In this document: positions 32,657 through 44,793 of the stretch, one piece after another
How positions within the stretch are numbered: the first letter of the stretch is position 1
Layout: each line of letters begins with the position of its first letter
Assembly (NCBI RefSeq): GCF_000723405.1
Contig: NZ_CCAE010000017.1
Coordinates: 1 to 64,000 of the forward strand
Source: Hydrogenophaga intermedia
GTDB taxonomy: Bacteria > Pseudomonadota > Gammaproteobacteria > Burkholderiales > Burkholderiaceae_C
Direction: 5' to 3'
Length of the DNA stretch: 64,000 nt
Position numbers and translations under genes: made by a program
Notes under the pieces: generated by a model
Told to the model about the DNA's origin: nothing
Databases searched by the model: none
Seen by the model: only the letters and a program-made list of their open reading frames with translations

Positions 32657-34618
32657 ATGGCCATCCCCCAAAGCTTCATCCAGGAACTGCTCAACCGCGT
32701 CGACGTGGTCGACGTGGTGGGCCGCTATGTCCAGCTCAAGAAGGGCGGCGCCAACTTCATGGGGCTGTGCCCCTTCCACGGCGAGAAGTCGCCGTCCTTC
32801 AGCGTCAGCCCGTCCAAGCAGTTCTATCACTGCTTCGGCTGCGGGGCGAACGGCAACGCCATCGGCTTCCTCATGGAGCACGCGGGCATGGGTTTCGTGG
32901 AGGCCGTGAAGGATCTGGCGGCGCAGGTGGGCCTTCAGGTGCCGGACGATGACGTGTCGCCGCAGGACCGCGAGCGCGCCGCGCAGCAGCGCCAACAGCA
33001 GGCCACGCTCACCGACGTGCTGGAGAAGGCCGCGCGTGATTTTCAGAAGCAGCTCAAGGCCTCGCCGCGCGCCATCGACTACCTGAAAGGACGCGGCCTG
33101 TCGGGCCAGATCGCCAAGGTCTTCGGCCTGGGCTACGCCCCTGAGGGCTGGCGCCACCTGGCCGGCGTGTTCCCCGACTACCAGTCGCCCCTGCTGACCG
33201 AATCGGGCCTGGTGATCGAACACGCCGACGAAAAAGGCCAGGACGGCCAGGCCAAGCGTTACGACCGCTTCCGCGACCGCGTGATGTTCCCCATCCGCAA
33301 CGTCAAAGGCGAGTGCATCGGCTTCGGCGGGCGCGTGCTCGACAAGGGCGAGCCCAAGTACCTCAACTCGCCCGAAACGCCGGTCTTCAGCAAGGGCCGC
33401 GAGCTCTACGGCCTGTTCGAGGCGCGCACCGCCATCCGCCAGCATGGCTACGCCTTGGTGACGGAGGGCTACATGGACGTGGTCGCGCTGGCCCAGCTCG
33501 GCTTCGGCAACGCCGTGGCCACGCTGGGCACGGCCTGCACGGCCGATCACGTGCAGAAGCTGTTCCGCTTCACCGATGCCGTGGTGTTCAGCTTCGACGG
33601 CGACGCCGCCGGCCGGCGCGCCGCCCGCAAGGCCCTGGACGCCGCCCTGCCCTGGGCCAGCGATACGCGCAGCGTCAAGTTCCTGTTCTTGCCCACCGAA
33701 CACGACCCCGACAGCTTCATCCGCGAGCACGGCACCGATGCCTTCGCCGCACGCGTGAAGGAGTCCGTGCCGCTTTCGCGGTTCCTGCTGGAAGCCGCCA
33801 GCGCCGATTGCGAACTCGACACCGCCGAGGGCCGCGCGCGCATGGCCAGCCAGGCGCGCCCCCTGTGGAGCGCGCTGCCCGAGGGCGCGCTCAAGAGCCA
33901 GTTGCTGGCCGACATCGCCCAAACCGCAGCGCTGGACGCGCAAGACCTGCTGCGCCTGTGGGCGCCTTCGGGCGGACGCGGCCAGACGGGGGGCGCCCCG
34001 CGCTCGCCCCGGGCCCGCCAGGAGTTCCGTGAACACGACCAGGCCTACGAGCGCGACCACGGTTATGAACACGCTGGCGGGTACGAACAGGCCGGTGGAT
34101 TCGAGGCGCGCGGCCCGCGCCGCCAGCGCAAGGCCGCCACCCAGCACGCCTGGCAAGGCCGCGCGCGGACCGGGCGACGCGGCCTCATGAGCCGCGAGGA
34201 CCGGGCCCTGGGCCTGTTGCTGTCGAACACCACGTCCTGGGACCAGCTCTCGGCCGACGACCACCACCTGCTGGCCGAACTGCCCGCGCCGCACGGGCCG
34301 CTGTTCGCCTGGCTGGAAGCCCAATTGCACGAACACGGCCACCAGCCCTGGGCTGCCCTGCGCGAGGCCCTGCGCGGGCACGAGCACGAGGCCCTGGCCT
34401 GCCAGCAGGTGGAGCATTGCGCGATGACACCGGGCGCGGAGGAAGATGCCGAAGAGCTGGCCGGCGTCATGCTGCGCCTGCGCATCGAGCACCTGAAGGC
34501 GCTGGAGGTGCAGGCCATTGCCCGCGCCGCCAGCGACCCGACCGAACTGCGGCGTTATGCCGACATTCAGGCGCAACGCAAGGCGCTGGAGCACCAGATC
34601 GGGGCCGCCCCGGTATAA
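32657..34618 (+). CDS. dnaG: DNA primase
   Basis: A 653-residue primase that synthesises RNA primers at the replication fork. The N-terminal CHC2 zinc finger has C38, H41, C59 and C62 (CPFHGEKSPSFSV, then YHCFGCGANGNAIGF). The catalytic core contains FRDRVMFPIRNVKGECIGFGGRVL, the TOPRIM Glu in VTEGYMDVVALAQLGF, and FSFDGDAAGRRAARKAL. The C-terminal helicase-binding domain follows a low-complexity linker (about residues 440-500, with repeated YEHAGGYEQAGGFEARG). It precedes rpoD, the usual macromolecular-synthesis pairing. Confidence 0.97.
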   Translation: MAIPQSFIQELLNRVDVVDVVGRYVQLKKGGANFMGLCPFHGEKSPSFSVSPSKQFYHCFGCGANGNAIGFLMEHAGMGFVEAVKDLAAQVGLQVPDDDVSPQDRERAAQQRQQQATLTDVLEKAARDFQKQLKASPRAIDYLKGRGLSGQIAKVFGLGYAPEGWRHLAGVFPDYQSPLLTESGLVIEHADEKGQDGQAKRYDRFRDRVMFPIRNVKGECIGFGGRVLDKGEPKYLNSPETPVFSKGRELYGLFEARTAIRQHGYALVTEGYMDVVALAQLGFGNAVATLGTACTADHVQKLFRFTDAVVFSFDGDAAGRRAARKALDAALPWASDTRSVKFLFLPTEHDPDSFIREHGTDAFAARVKESVPLSRFLLEAASADCELDTAEGRARMASQARPLWSALPEGALKSQLLADIAQTAALDAQDLLRLWAPSGGRGQTGGAPRSPRARQEFREHDQAYERDHGYEHAGGYEQAGGFEARGPRRQRKAATQHAWQGRARTGRRGLMSREDRALGLLLSNTTSWDQLSADDHHLLAELPAPHGPLFAWLEAQLHEHGHQPWAALREALRGHEHEALACQQVEHCAMTPGAEEDAEELAGVMLRLRIEHLKALEVQAIARAASDPTELRRYADIQAQRKALEHQIGAAPV

Positions 34619-34899
34619 TCCTGGGTTGCACCGCAAGCGCGACAGCAGCACCTCCGGCACCGGCCCGGCCCTCCTGCAAGGGCTACATGGCAAAACAGCC
34701 TGGCCACCCCGCCCTCCCCGGGCGCGCGGAACCCCGCAAGGACTGCACACCAAATGATCGCCCCACAGCTTGCAAGCCCGCCCGCACCGGCCCGTGGTGG
34801 GTTTCGTGCACTTCCAAACCACCGGTTCGACCCCATGTAGGGTCTTCTGGCGGCTGTTGAGTGTTCTGCCGGTCCCATCGACGTTTTTTTGAGGTTCCC

Positions 34900-37275
<2,376 letters not shown>

Positions 37276-37293
37276 TCGGGCCGATCGATACGG

Positions 37294-37323
37294 AAAAGGG
37301 AGCCAGTGGCTCCCTTTTCTTTT
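37294..37323 (+). terminator. Rho-independent terminator after rpoD
   Basis: AAAAGGGAGCC (37294-37304) pairs with GGCTCCCTTTT (37308-37318) around an AGT loop, followed by CTTTT. It closes the dnaG-rpoD block and, having an A-run on the other side, could also serve the convergent PPC gene. Confidence 0.88.
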
Positions 37324-37341
37324 GCGCGCGCCGCCCGCGGC

Positions 37342-37743
37342 TCACTGACCCCGGGCTTTCGCGACCAGTTCCAGATAACCCGTGGCCGCATCGGGATCAC
37401 GGGAAAAATCCCAGTCCGGCAGCAGCGCGATCAGCACCTCGGCGGTGGTGCGCACCCGGCAACCCGGCAGCACATGGCCACCCCACACGCGGCCTTGTGC
37501 GTCCGACACGCTCATGTGCAAGTGGGCGTGGTCCGCGCCGAGCGATCCGCTGAGCGTGAGGATCTCGCTCGGTCCGGGCACCACCAGCGCATCGTCCGCA
37601 GCGGCCAGGCGCAGGCGAGCGTCGACGAGGCTGCCGATGCCGGCGATCACGAAGGCCGCGCGCTGGTCCCGTGCACGCACCGCCGCCTGCAGCGCAGCGC
37701 GCAGGTCCTCACCGGGATTCAGACGAAGGGGCAATGTGTGCAT
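37342..37743 (-). CDS. PPC (DUF296) domain protein
   Basis: A 133-residue protein made of one PPC domain: [44 protein letters not shown], then [44 protein letters not shown], with the conserved His pair and GGHV segment. Such bacterial proteins are trimeric and are often annotated as DNA-binding by homology to plant AT-hook proteins, but this one has no AT-hook; its function is unknown. Divergent from a LysR gene. Confidence 0.82.
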   Translation of the reverse strand: MHTLPLRLNPGEDLRAALQAAVRARDQRAAFVIAGIGSLVDARLRLAAADDALVVPGPSEILTLSGSLGADHAHLHMSVSDAQGRVWGGHVLPGCRVRTTAEVLIALLPDWDFSRDPDAATGYLELVAKARGQ

Positions 37744-37827
37744 GGCATCGATGGGGCGGCGGCCGGGCATCTTGCCCGGGCAACGGCTGATCCGCAACGC
37801 CCGCGAATGCCGATACATTCATCGGCC

Positions 37828-38730
37828 ATGCAACTCAATCTGTCGACGCGCGAACTGCGTGCCTTCGTGGCACTGGCCGAGCAGCGCCACTTCACGCGCG
37901 CGGCCGCCTTGTGCCACCTGTCGCAGCCGGCGTTTTCGGCGCTCATCCGCTCGCTGGAGGAGCACGTGGGCGGGCGCCTGTTCGACCGCACCACACGCCA
38001 GGTGGAGCTCACCACCGAGGGCCAGGCCTTCCTCGAGGCAGCGTCTCGCCTGCTGCGCGACGCGGAGGACGCCGTGTCCGACGTGCGCGACCACGTGGCG
38101 CGGCGGCGCGGGCGCGTGGCCATCGCGGCCCTGCCCTCACTCGCCGCCGGCTGGCTACCACCTTTGCTGGCGCGATTCCATCGCGAACACCCGGGCATCG
38201 AACTCGACGTGGCCGATGTGTTGTCCGACGGCTGCGTGGCGCGTGTGCAGGCCGGGCACGCCGACTTCGCGCTGGCTTCAACGCGCGCCAACGTCGGCGG
38301 CCTGCGCACCGAGCGCTTCTGTGCCGACACCTTCCACGCCGTCTTCCGCAAGGACCACCCGCTGGCCGCCGACACCGGCCGGCTCAAGCTGTCCGAACTC
38401 GGCGCCTGGCCCATCATCCAGCTCGCGCGCTCCAGCAGCGTGCGCCAGTACGTCGAGGCGGCGATCTACCCGAACCGCTTGCAGACCCTGCTGGAACTGG
38501 AACAGCTCAGCTCGGTGGCCGCCATGGTGCGCGAGGGTCTGGGCATCTCCATCGTGCCCTCCCTCACGCTGTTTCACTTCGACCACAAGGACCTGCGCGC
38601 GCGGCCGGTGGTGTCGGCCGGACTCAAGCGCCAGGTGTTCCTGGTGCGCCGCGCCGACCGGGCGCTGTCGTCGGCGGCGCAGGGACTGTATGAGTTGCTG
38701 ATGGCGAACCGGCCGGGGATGCGGCGCTGA
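37828..38730 (+). CDS. LysR-family transcriptional regulator
   Basis: A 300-residue regulator. The helix-turn-helix lies in STRELRAFVALAEQRHFTRAAALCHLSQPAFSALIRSLEEHVGGRLFDRTTRQ. The effector domain runs from about residue 90 and shows DVADVLSDGCVARVQAGHADFAL and AAMVREGLGISIVPSL. The ATG at 37828 gives the normal N-terminus; the frame is open further upstream but that part overlaps the PPC gene. The target is not evident; the divergent PPC gene is one candidate. Confidence 0.9.
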   Translation: MQLNLSTRELRAFVALAEQRHFTRAAALCHLSQPAFSALIRSLEEHVGGRLFDRTTRQVELTTEGQAFLEAASRLLRDAEDAVSDVRDHVARRRGRVAIAALPSLAAGWLPPLLARFHREHPGIELDVADVLSDGCVARVQAGHADFALASTRANVGGLRTERFCADTFHAVFRKDHPLAADTGRLKLSELGAWPIIQLARSSSVRQYVEAAIYPNRLQTLLELEQLSSVAAMVREGLGISIVPSLTLFHFDHKDLRARPVVSAGLKRQVFLVRRADRALSSAAQGLYELLMANRPGMRR

Positions 38731-38753
38731 GTCAAGACGACGGACCCCGCCGA

Positions 38754-39629
38754 CTACATGAGTTCATCAAGAAACGCACGCGCCGCCGGCGACAGCAGAT
38801 GGCCCTTTCGGTGGTAGACGTAGAACGTGCGCTCGATCGAGGGTTCGACCAGCGGAATGAAGCTCAGGCGCAGATCGCGGCGCAGGGCCCGGGCGTAGTC
38901 GGGAGCCGTGGTCACGCCCAGGCCATGCCCGGCCAGCGCGAGCGCGGTCGGCAGGTGCTCGACGACCGTCGCATCCTCCATGCGCTGGGCGCGGCCGTTC
39001 TGCCACATCGCGTCGCGAATGTCCTGCTCGAAGGTGCTGGGGTAGCAGATCCACGGATCGTCCCGGGTGTCGCTCCACCGCATGGACCGCTTGCGCGCGG
39101 CGATGTGTGTCGATGAACACACGAACTGGATCGCGACCTTGCGAAAGAAGGTGCGCTCCACGCCGGGGTCGGACGGCCGGTCCGGGCCGATGCCGAACTC
39201 CACCACCCCGCGCGAAACCGCTGCGGGAATGTCCCCCAGTGCCGTGTCCACGATCTGCACGGACACCTGCGGGTGCCGGGCCGAGAACGCGGCGAGCGCC
39301 GGTGGGATGAGCGTGCAGGCGAGCAAATCGGGCGCGCTGAAGCGCAGCGATCCGCGCTGGAGCTGACGGACGTCGGAGGCGCTGATGGCGATGCGGTCCA
39401 GGTCGTCGAGCATGCGCTTGGCGATGGGCACGAGCTGTAGCCCCATCTCGGTCGGCGTGATGCGCTTGCCCTCGCGGTTGAACAGGGGAAGGCCGACCTC
39501 GGACTCCAGCTGGCGAATCACCATGCTGACGGCCGACTGCGTCAGGTGCAGGCGGTGTGCGGCGCGTGTGAAACCGCCCGTTTCGACCGCGGCGATGAAG
39601 GCTCGCAGTTGCCGAAGACTGATATGCAT
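38754..39629 (-). CDS. LysR-family transcriptional regulator
   Basis: A 291-residue regulator with the typical N-terminus MHISLRQLRAFIAAVETGGFTRAAHRLHLTQSAVSMVIRQLESEVGLPLFNREGKRITPTE. The effector domain starts near residue 90 (SLRFSAPDLLACTLIPPALAAFSARHPQVSV). It is divergent from the ferredoxin-cupin pair, with a 97-base spacer, and is the probable regulator of that pair. Tail-to-tail with the preceding LysR gene. Confidence 0.9.
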   Translation of the reverse strand: MHISLRQLRAFIAAVETGGFTRAAHRLHLTQSAVSMVIRQLESEVGLPLFNREGKRITPTEMGLQLVPIAKRMLDDLDRIAISASDVRQLQRGSLRFSAPDLLACTLIPPALAAFSARHPQVSVQIVDTALGDIPAAVSRGVVEFGIGPDRPSDPGVERTFFRKVAIQFVCSSTHIAARKRSMRWSDTRDDPWICYPSTFEQDIRDAMWQNGRAQRMEDATVVEHLPTALALAGHGLGVTTAPDYARALRRDLRLSFIPLVEPSIERTFYVYHRKGHLLSPAARAFLDELM

Positions 39630-39726
39630 CAGCTGAACTTATGGGTGGGTCAAAAAACAGCGTTTGGATCCTAGCACCGGGGGGCACAGAATCCGCCGCG
39701 GAACAGACGAGACACCCACGAAGCCC

Positions 39727-40050
39727 ATGCCCCGAATCACCTTTGTCAGCCCGGATGGCACGCGCAGAGCCGTCGACGCACCCGACGGCGAAACGCTGAT
39801 GCGCATCGCCGTGCACCATGGGGTAGAAGAGATTCTGGGCGAGTGCGGCGGTGCCTGCTGCTGCGCCACCTGCCACGTCTACCTCGACGAAGCCTCAATG
39901 ACCAGGTTACTGCCAGCGGACGACATGGAGTTGCAGGTTCTCGAATTCACCGCCGCCCCGCGCCGCGCCGGCAGTCGGCTGGCCTGCCAGGTTCTCGCGG
40001 ACCGGCGGTGCGAGGGATTGATCGTTCAACTGCCGGCAACCCAGATCTAG
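39727..40050 (+). CDS. 2Fe-2S ferredoxin (plant/adrenodoxin type)
   Basis: A 107-residue electron carrier. Cluster ligands fit C40, C46, C49 and C87 (GECGGACCCATCHVYLD and SRLACQVL); the extra C44-C45 pair beside them is unusual. The ATG at 39727 gives MPRITFVSPDGT, the standard beginning. It is a paralogue of the ferredoxin at 51080-51403: same length, same ligand positions and a near-identical C-terminus (VQLPATQI versus VKLPATQY). It probably serves an oxygenase encoded elsewhere, possibly the Rieske enzyme at 48223. Confidence 0.92.
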   Translation: MPRITFVSPDGTRRAVDAPDGETLMRIAVHHGVEEILGECGGACCCATCHVYLDEASMTRLLPADDMELQVLEFTAAPRRAGSRLACQVLADRRCEGLIVQLPATQI

Positions 40051-40096
40051 GGGCCCCGTCGGCGCATTCCCCACCACCCAACAACCGCACCCAACC

Positions 40097-40519
40097 ATGC
40101 AAGCAAGCCCACGCCCCCGCTCTTTCCAGCTCCACCCGGACGACAGCCCCTGGGAGCCTGCGGCCTACAACATCACCTGGGAGGACGGCCGCGAGTACGG
40201 GCGCTTCCGGCGCGTGCTGCGCCGAGACGCGCACGGCCTCACCGTCATCGCCCGGTTCGTGGCACCACCGGGCAAGGCCTGGAAGATCATGGGCCGCGCG
40301 CCTGAACTCGGCGAGGAGGTCTACATCATGAAAGGGGCCTACTACGACACGCGCGGGCGCGTGGTCGCGAAGGAAGGCAGCTTCATGTACAACGCGCCGG
40401 GCGCGCTGCACGGCGGCATTTCGACCGACATGACGCTGTACCTTCACTGGTGCAGCGGCAAGCCGGACGAAATCGTCTCGGTGGATCTGATCGACTTCGA
40501 GGTGGCCGAAGGCGAGTGA
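40097..40519 (+). CDS. Cupin-fold protein (ChrR-like), unknown function
   Basis: A 140-residue protein with a single cupin-like domain. The segment GRAPELGEEVYIMKGAYYDTRGRVVAKEGSFMYNAPGALHGGIS covers the two cupin motifs, but the usual HxH pair of motif 1 is absent and only one histidine remains in motif 2, so metal binding may be altered. It follows the ferredoxin gene by 46 bases and probably shares its transcript. No specific function can be assigned. Confidence 0.7.
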   Translation: MQASPRPRSFQLHPDDSPWEPAAYNITWEDGREYGRFRRVLRRDAHGLTVIARFVAPPGKAWKIMGRAPELGEEVYIMKGAYYDTRGRVVAKEGSFMYNAPGALHGGISTDMTLYLHWCSGKPDEIVSVDLIDFEVAEGE

Positions 40520-40538
40520 CTGACTGGGCGAGGGGCTC

Positions 40539-41276
40539 TCAGCCCATGTGCAGTCCACCGTTGACCGAGAAATCGGCCCCGGTGGAGTAGCCCGCCTCGT
40601 CCCCGGCCAGCCACGCGATGATGGAGGCGATCTCGCTGGGTTCGCCCAGGCGCTTGACGGGGACGGTGGCGACAATCTTGTCGAGCACGTCGGTGCGGAT
40701 GGCCTTGACCATGTCGGTGCCGATGTAGCCCGGGCTCACGGTGTTCACCGTGACGCCCTTGTTGGCCAGTTCCTACGCCAGCGCCATGGTGAAGCCATGC
40801 ATGCCGGCCTTGGCGGCCGAGTAGTTGGTCTGGCCCGCCTGGCCCTTCTCGCCGTTGACCGAGCTGATGTTGATGATGCGGCCAAAGCCCTTTTCCACCA
40901 TGTCGGGCACGACCTGCTTGGTCACGTTGAACATGGAGTTGAGGTTGGTGCTGATGACCGCGTCCCAGTCCTCGCGCGTCATCTTCAGGAACATGCGGTC
41001 GCGCGTGATGCCCGCGTTGTTGACCAGCACGTCGATGGAGCCGTGGTCGGCCTTGGCCTTGGAGAACGCGGCCACTGTGGAGTCCCACTCGGCCACATTG
41101 CCCACGCTGGCGTAGAACGTGAAGCCCAGGGCTTTCTGCTCGTCGATCCATTTCTGGTAGTCGCGCGTGGGGCCGCAGCCCGCGATGACCTTGAAGCCTT
41201 CCTTGTGCAGGCGCTGGCAGATGGCGGTGCCGATGCCCCCCATGCCGCCGGTGACGTATGCAACCTTCTGTGTCAT
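40539..41276 (-). pseudogene. phaB: Acetoacetyl-CoA reductase PhaB interrupted by an in-frame amber codon
   Basis: Full-length PhaB would be about 245 residues: KVAYVTGGMGGIGTAICQRLHKEGFKV, NNAGITRDRMFLKMTREDW, INISSVNGEKGQAGQTNYSAAKAGMHGFTMALA, then in the same frame ELANKGVTVNTVSPGYIGTDMVKAIR and GDEAGYSTGADFSVNGGLHMG. A TAG at 40773-40775 stands where the family has a Gln codon (TMALAQE): CAG to TAG by one base. Otherwise both halves are intact and in frame. It is the last gene of phaC-phaA-phaB. The product would be cut after about 167 residues, removing the C-terminal substrate-binding part. Sequencing error or amber readthrough are alternatives. Confidence 0.85.
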
Positions 41277-41336
41277 GTTGACCTCTCTGTGAGTGCTGGA
41301 TGAATGCCTTGTTCGTCGGCCATGCTATCGGGGTGA

Positions 41337-42515
41337 TCAGCGCTCCACAGCGAGGGAAACCCCCATGCCGCCGCCGATGCACAAGGCGGCCAGGCCGCGC
41401 TTGGCATCGCGGCGCTGCATTTCGTGCAGCAAGGTCACCAGCACACGGCAGCCCGATGCACCGATCGGGTGCCCGATGGCGATGGCGCCACCGTTGACGT
41501 TCACGCGCGCCGGGTCGAGCTCCAGCGCCTTGTTCACCGCGCAGGCCTGGGCCGCAAAGGCTTCGTTCAACTCGAACAGGTCAACGTCGGCGGCCTTCCA
41601 GCCGGCGCGCGCCAGCGCCTTCTTCGACGCCGGCACCGGGCCCATGCCCATGGTGGCCGGGTCCAGGCCGCTCGTGCCGAAGGCCGCGATGCGGGCCAGC
41701 GGCTTGAGGCCCAGCGCGGCGGCCTTCTTCGCCGTCATCACCACCACGGCCGCGGCGCCATCGTTGATGCCGCTGGCGTTGCCGGCCGTGACGGTGCCGC
41801 TCTTGTCGAAGGCGGGGCGCAGGCCGGCCAGCGCGTCGGCGTTGGTCTTCTTGTTGATGAACTCGTCGGCGTCGAAGATCAGCGGGTCACCCTTTTTCTG
41901 CGGGATGCTCACGCCCACGATCTCGTCCTTGAATTTCCCGGCGTCCTGCGCGGCGGCGGCCTTCTGCTGACTGCCCAGGGCCAGGGCGTCCTGCATCTCG
42001 CGCGTGATGCCGTGCGCCTTGGCCACGTTCTCGGCGGTGATGCCCATGTGGTACTGGTTGTAGACGTCCCACAGGCCGTCAACGATCATGGTGTCGGTCA
42101 GTTTCCAGTCGCCCATGCGCTGGCCGTCGCGGCTGCCGTTGAGCACGTGCGGCGCGGCGCTCATGTTCTCCTGGCCGCCGGCGATGACGATCTCGCTGTC
42201 GCCGGTCTGGATGGCCTGGGCCGCGAGCATGACGGCCTTGAGGCCAGAACCGCAGACTGCGTTGATGGTGAGCCCGGGCGTTTCCTTGGCGATGCCGGCC
42301 TTCATCAGGGCCTGGCGCGCGGGGTTCTGGCCCACGCCGGCCGCCAGCACCTGGCCCATGATCACTTCGCCGATGGCGTCGTTGGGCAGGCCCGTGCGCT
42401 CCAGCAAGGCCTTGATGACGGTGGCACCGAGTTCGGTGGCGGGCGTCTTGGCAAGCGCGCCGCCAAATTTGGCTACGGCAGTGCGGGCGGCGGCGACGAT
42501 GACGATGTCTTCCAT
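41337..42515 (-). CDS. phaA: Acetyl-CoA acetyltransferase (beta-ketothiolase)
   Basis: A 392-residue thiolase condensing two acetyl-CoA to acetoacetyl-CoA, first step of polyhydroxybutyrate synthesis. Active-site elements are complete: the nucleophilic Cys in [14 protein letters not shown] (near residue 89), [18 protein letters not shown] with the catalytic His, and the second Cys in [16 protein letters not shown] at the C-terminus. It sits 31 bases after phaC and 60 bases before phaB, so it is the middle gene of the operon. Confidence 0.95.
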   Translation of the reverse strand: MEDIVIVAAARTAVAKFGGALAKTPATELGATVIKALLERTGLPNDAIGEVIMGQVLAAGVGQNPARQALMKAGIAKETPGLTINAVCGSGLKAVMLAAQAIQTGDSEIVIAGGQENMSAAPHVLNGSRDGQRMGDWKLTDTMIVDGLWDVYNQYHMGITAENVAKAHGITREMQDALALGSQQKAAAAQDAGKFKDEIVGVSIPQKKGDPLIFDADEFINKKTNADALAGLRPAFDKSGTVTAGNASGINDGAAAVVVMTAKKAAALGLKPLARIAAFGTSGLDPATMGMGPVPASKKALARAGWKAADVDLFELNEAFAAQACAVNKALELDPARVNVNGGAIAIGHPIGASGCRVLVTLLHEMQRRDAKRGLAALCIGGGMGVSLAVER

Positions 42516-42546
42516 GGTTTCTCCTGAGTGATTCGAATGAGGTGGT

Positions 42547-44355
42547 TCAGGCCTTGGCCTTGACGTACCGACCCGGCGCCGGTTCGATGGCACCGTAGGC
42601 CTTGCCCCGGCCATAGGCCTTGGGCGCGGCAATCTGCTTGCCTCCCAGGGGCTTGAGCCAGGCGGACCAGTCGCCCCACCAACTGCCCGGATGTTCCGTG
42701 GCCTTGGCGATCCAGTCCTTCACGTCCTTGGGGAAACTGGCGCCCGATGAGGTCCAGTGGCTGCGCTTGCCCTTGCTCGCGGGGTTGATGACACCCGCAA
42801 TGTGGCCCGAGGCGCCCATGACGAAGCGCTTCTTGCCCGGGAACAGCTGCGTGCTGCCATAGGCGCCGCCGATGGGCACGATGTGGTCCTCGCGCGAGCC
42901 GTAGATATAGACCGGCAGCTTGACCTGACGGAAATCGATCTTCTGACCGCAGACCGTCACCTCGCCAGGCTTGACCAGGTCGTTCTGCAGGTACATGTGG
43001 CGCAGGTACCAGGCGTAGTACGGCCCGGGCAGGTTGGTGCTGTCGGCGTTCCAGTACAGCAGATCGAACGGCGGCGGCGTCTCGCCCTTGAGGTAGTTGC
43101 CCACCACGTAGTTCCAGACCAGGTCGTTGGGGCGCAGGAAGCTGAAGGTGGTGGCCAGGTCGCGCCCCGGCATGAGGCCGCCATTGGCGAACTGCATCTC
43201 GCGGAACCGGACGAAGTTCTCGTCGATGAAGACGTCCAGGATGCCGGTGTCGGAAAAATCGAGCAGCGTGGTGAGGAAGGTGGCGCTGTGCACCGGCTGC
43301 TGCCCGCGCGCCGCCAGCACGGCCAGCGCCGTGCCCAGCATGGTGCCGCCCACGCAGAAGCCCAGGGCGTTGATGTCCTTGGCGCCGCTGATGTCGCGCA
43401 CCACGTCGATCGCCTTGATGACCGCGTCCTCGATGTACTGGTCCCAGGTAGCGTTCGCCAGCGACTCGTCGGGATTGCGCCAGCTCACCACGAAGGTGCG
43501 GTGGCCCTGCTCCACCGCGTAGCGGATGAGCGAGTTCTCGGGCTGCAGGTCGAGGATGTAGAACTTGTTGATGCAGGGCGGCACGAGCAGGAAGGGCCGC
43601 TCGAACACCTTGGCCGTGAGCGGCTTGTATTCGATGAGCTGGAACAGTTCGTTCTCGAACACCACCGCGCCTTCGGTGGTGGCCACGTTCTTGCCCACCT
43701 CGAACACGCTCTCGTCCGTCATGGACACGTGGCCCTGCTTGATGTCGTGCAGCAGGTTGGCCACGCCCTTGGCGATGCTTTCCCCTTGGGTTTCGATGGC
43801 CTTCTTCTGCGCCTCGGCGTTGAAGGCCAGGAAATTGCTCGGCGCGCTGGCGTCGATCCACTGCTGCACGGCGAAGCGCACGCGGGCTTTGGTCTTGGCG
43901 TCACCCTGCACGGCCTCGGCCATGGTCATGAGCGTGCGCGCGTTGAGCAGGTAGGTGGCGGCGGTGAAGGCCGCCACCGGGTTGGCGGCCCAGGCGTCGG
44001 ACGCGAAGCGGCGGTCGCCCACGGGCTTGACGGACAGGCCCTGGTTCCACAGCGCCGCGGCCTCCTTCAGGTAGTTCTGCTGGATCTCGAGCAGCGTGGC
44101 CGGATCGAACGAGGCCGGGGTGCCGGCGGCCTGCTGGAACAGCTCGTTCAAGGCGGGCATGCCCATGGGTGCGGCGCCTTGCGCCGGCGGCATGAAGGCC
44201 TGGAAGGCGGACCAGGCGTCGGGCGTCGGCACCGACTGCCCCGCGACGCCGGGAAAGCTCTGCGCCAGTTGCGTCCATTGCTGCACCAGGTTCTGCTGGA
44301 ACTGCTGCGCCGCCTGTGCCCAGTCGGTCGTGCCGTTCTTGTTGCCCGATGCCAT
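42547..44355 (-). CDS. phaC: Class I poly(3-hydroxyalkanoate) synthase
   Basis: A 602-residue granule-bound polymerase that polymerises 3-hydroxybutyryl-CoA. The lipase-like box GFCVGG carries the catalytic Cys334; Asp490 is in GSREDHIVP and His518 in [12 protein letters not shown]. The variable N-terminal region (about 100 residues, [15 protein letters not shown]) and PhaC-N domain are typical of class I enzymes. GAGGAG lies seven bases before the ATG at 44355; an upstream ATG at 44376 would add seven residues. First gene of phaC-phaA-phaB. Confidence 0.96.
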   Translation of the reverse strand: MASGNKNGTTDWAQAAQQFQQNLVQQWTQLAQSFPGVAGQSVPTPDAWSAFQAFMPPAQGAAPMGMPALNELFQQAAGTPASFDPATLLEIQQNYLKEAAALWNQGLSVKPVGDRRFASDAWAANPVAAFTAATYLLNARTLMTMAEAVQGDAKTKARVRFAVQQWIDASAPSNFLAFNAEAQKKAIETQGESIAKGVANLLHDIKQGHVSMTDESVFEVGKNVATTEGAVVFENELFQLIEYKPLTAKVFERPFLLVPPCINKFYILDLQPENSLIRYAVEQGHRTFVVSWRNPDESLANATWDQYIEDAVIKAIDVVRDISGAKDINALGFCVGGTMLGTALAVLAARGQQPVHSATFLTTLLDFSDTGILDVFIDENFVRFREMQFANGGLMPGRDLATTFSFLRPNDLVWNYVVGNYLKGETPPPFDLLYWNADSTNLPGPYYAWYLRHMYLQNDLVKPGEVTVCGQKIDFRQVKLPVYIYGSREDHIVPIGGAYGSTQLFPGKKRFVMGASGHIAGVINPASKGKRSHWTSSGASFPKDVKDWIAKATEHPGSWWGDWSAWLKPLGGKQIAAPKAYGRGKAYGAIEPAPGRYVKAKA

Positions 44356-44472
44356 GCCAGTCTCCTCAGCTTTCACGCAAGGCCTACAGTGTCGGCCCTT
44401 GTCTCCATGAGAGTTCCAGTATCCCTGCGCGGCCCCGTGGTGGCTTGACGCAGCTCAACCAGAAAGCAAGCC

Positions 44473-44793
44473 GTGTACCTGATCGTGATCGGTTGGATGT
44501 ACGTCGTCCTGATGATGTCGGTGGCCGAGGCCACGAACACGACCGGCACGGTGCTCGGGGGCATTGTGACCTTTTTTCTTTACGGCATCCTGCCCGTCGG
44601 CATCGTGGTTTACGTGATGCGCGCGCCGCAGCGGCGCCGCGCGATCAAGGCACGCGAAGCGGCCGAGGACGCGGCCCGCGCGACCGCGACCGCACCCGAC
44701 GCCAGGGCCGCCTCAACCCAGCCAGACGCTGGCGGCGAAGCGCCCGGTGCTGCCGAGCCGGGCGGCGTCGCGCCGGTGCGAAAAGAACCTTGA
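44473..44793 (+). CDS. Small membrane protein, unknown function
   Basis: A 106-residue protein starting at GTG. It has two hydrophobic helices (about residues 2-19 and 25-49) separated by a short NTTG loop, then a charged Ala/Arg-rich cytoplasmic tail (RRRAIKAREAAEDAARA) and a Pro/Gly-rich end. I do not recognise a named family. The last 81 bases overlap the convergent laccase-domain gene. The helix pattern supports a real gene; the tail may be less certain. Confidence 0.6.
   Translation: MYLIVIGWMYVVLMMSVAEATNTTGTVLGGIVTFFLYGILPVGIVVYVMRAPQRRRAIKAREAAEDAARATATAPDARAASTQPDAGGEAPGAAEPGGVAPVRKEP

Noticed and set aside
34619..34899. A small gene or structured RNA between dnaG and rpoD
   Set aside because: The open frames there overlap dnaG out of frame and have no supporting start or motif; no clear hairpin with a T-run was seen.
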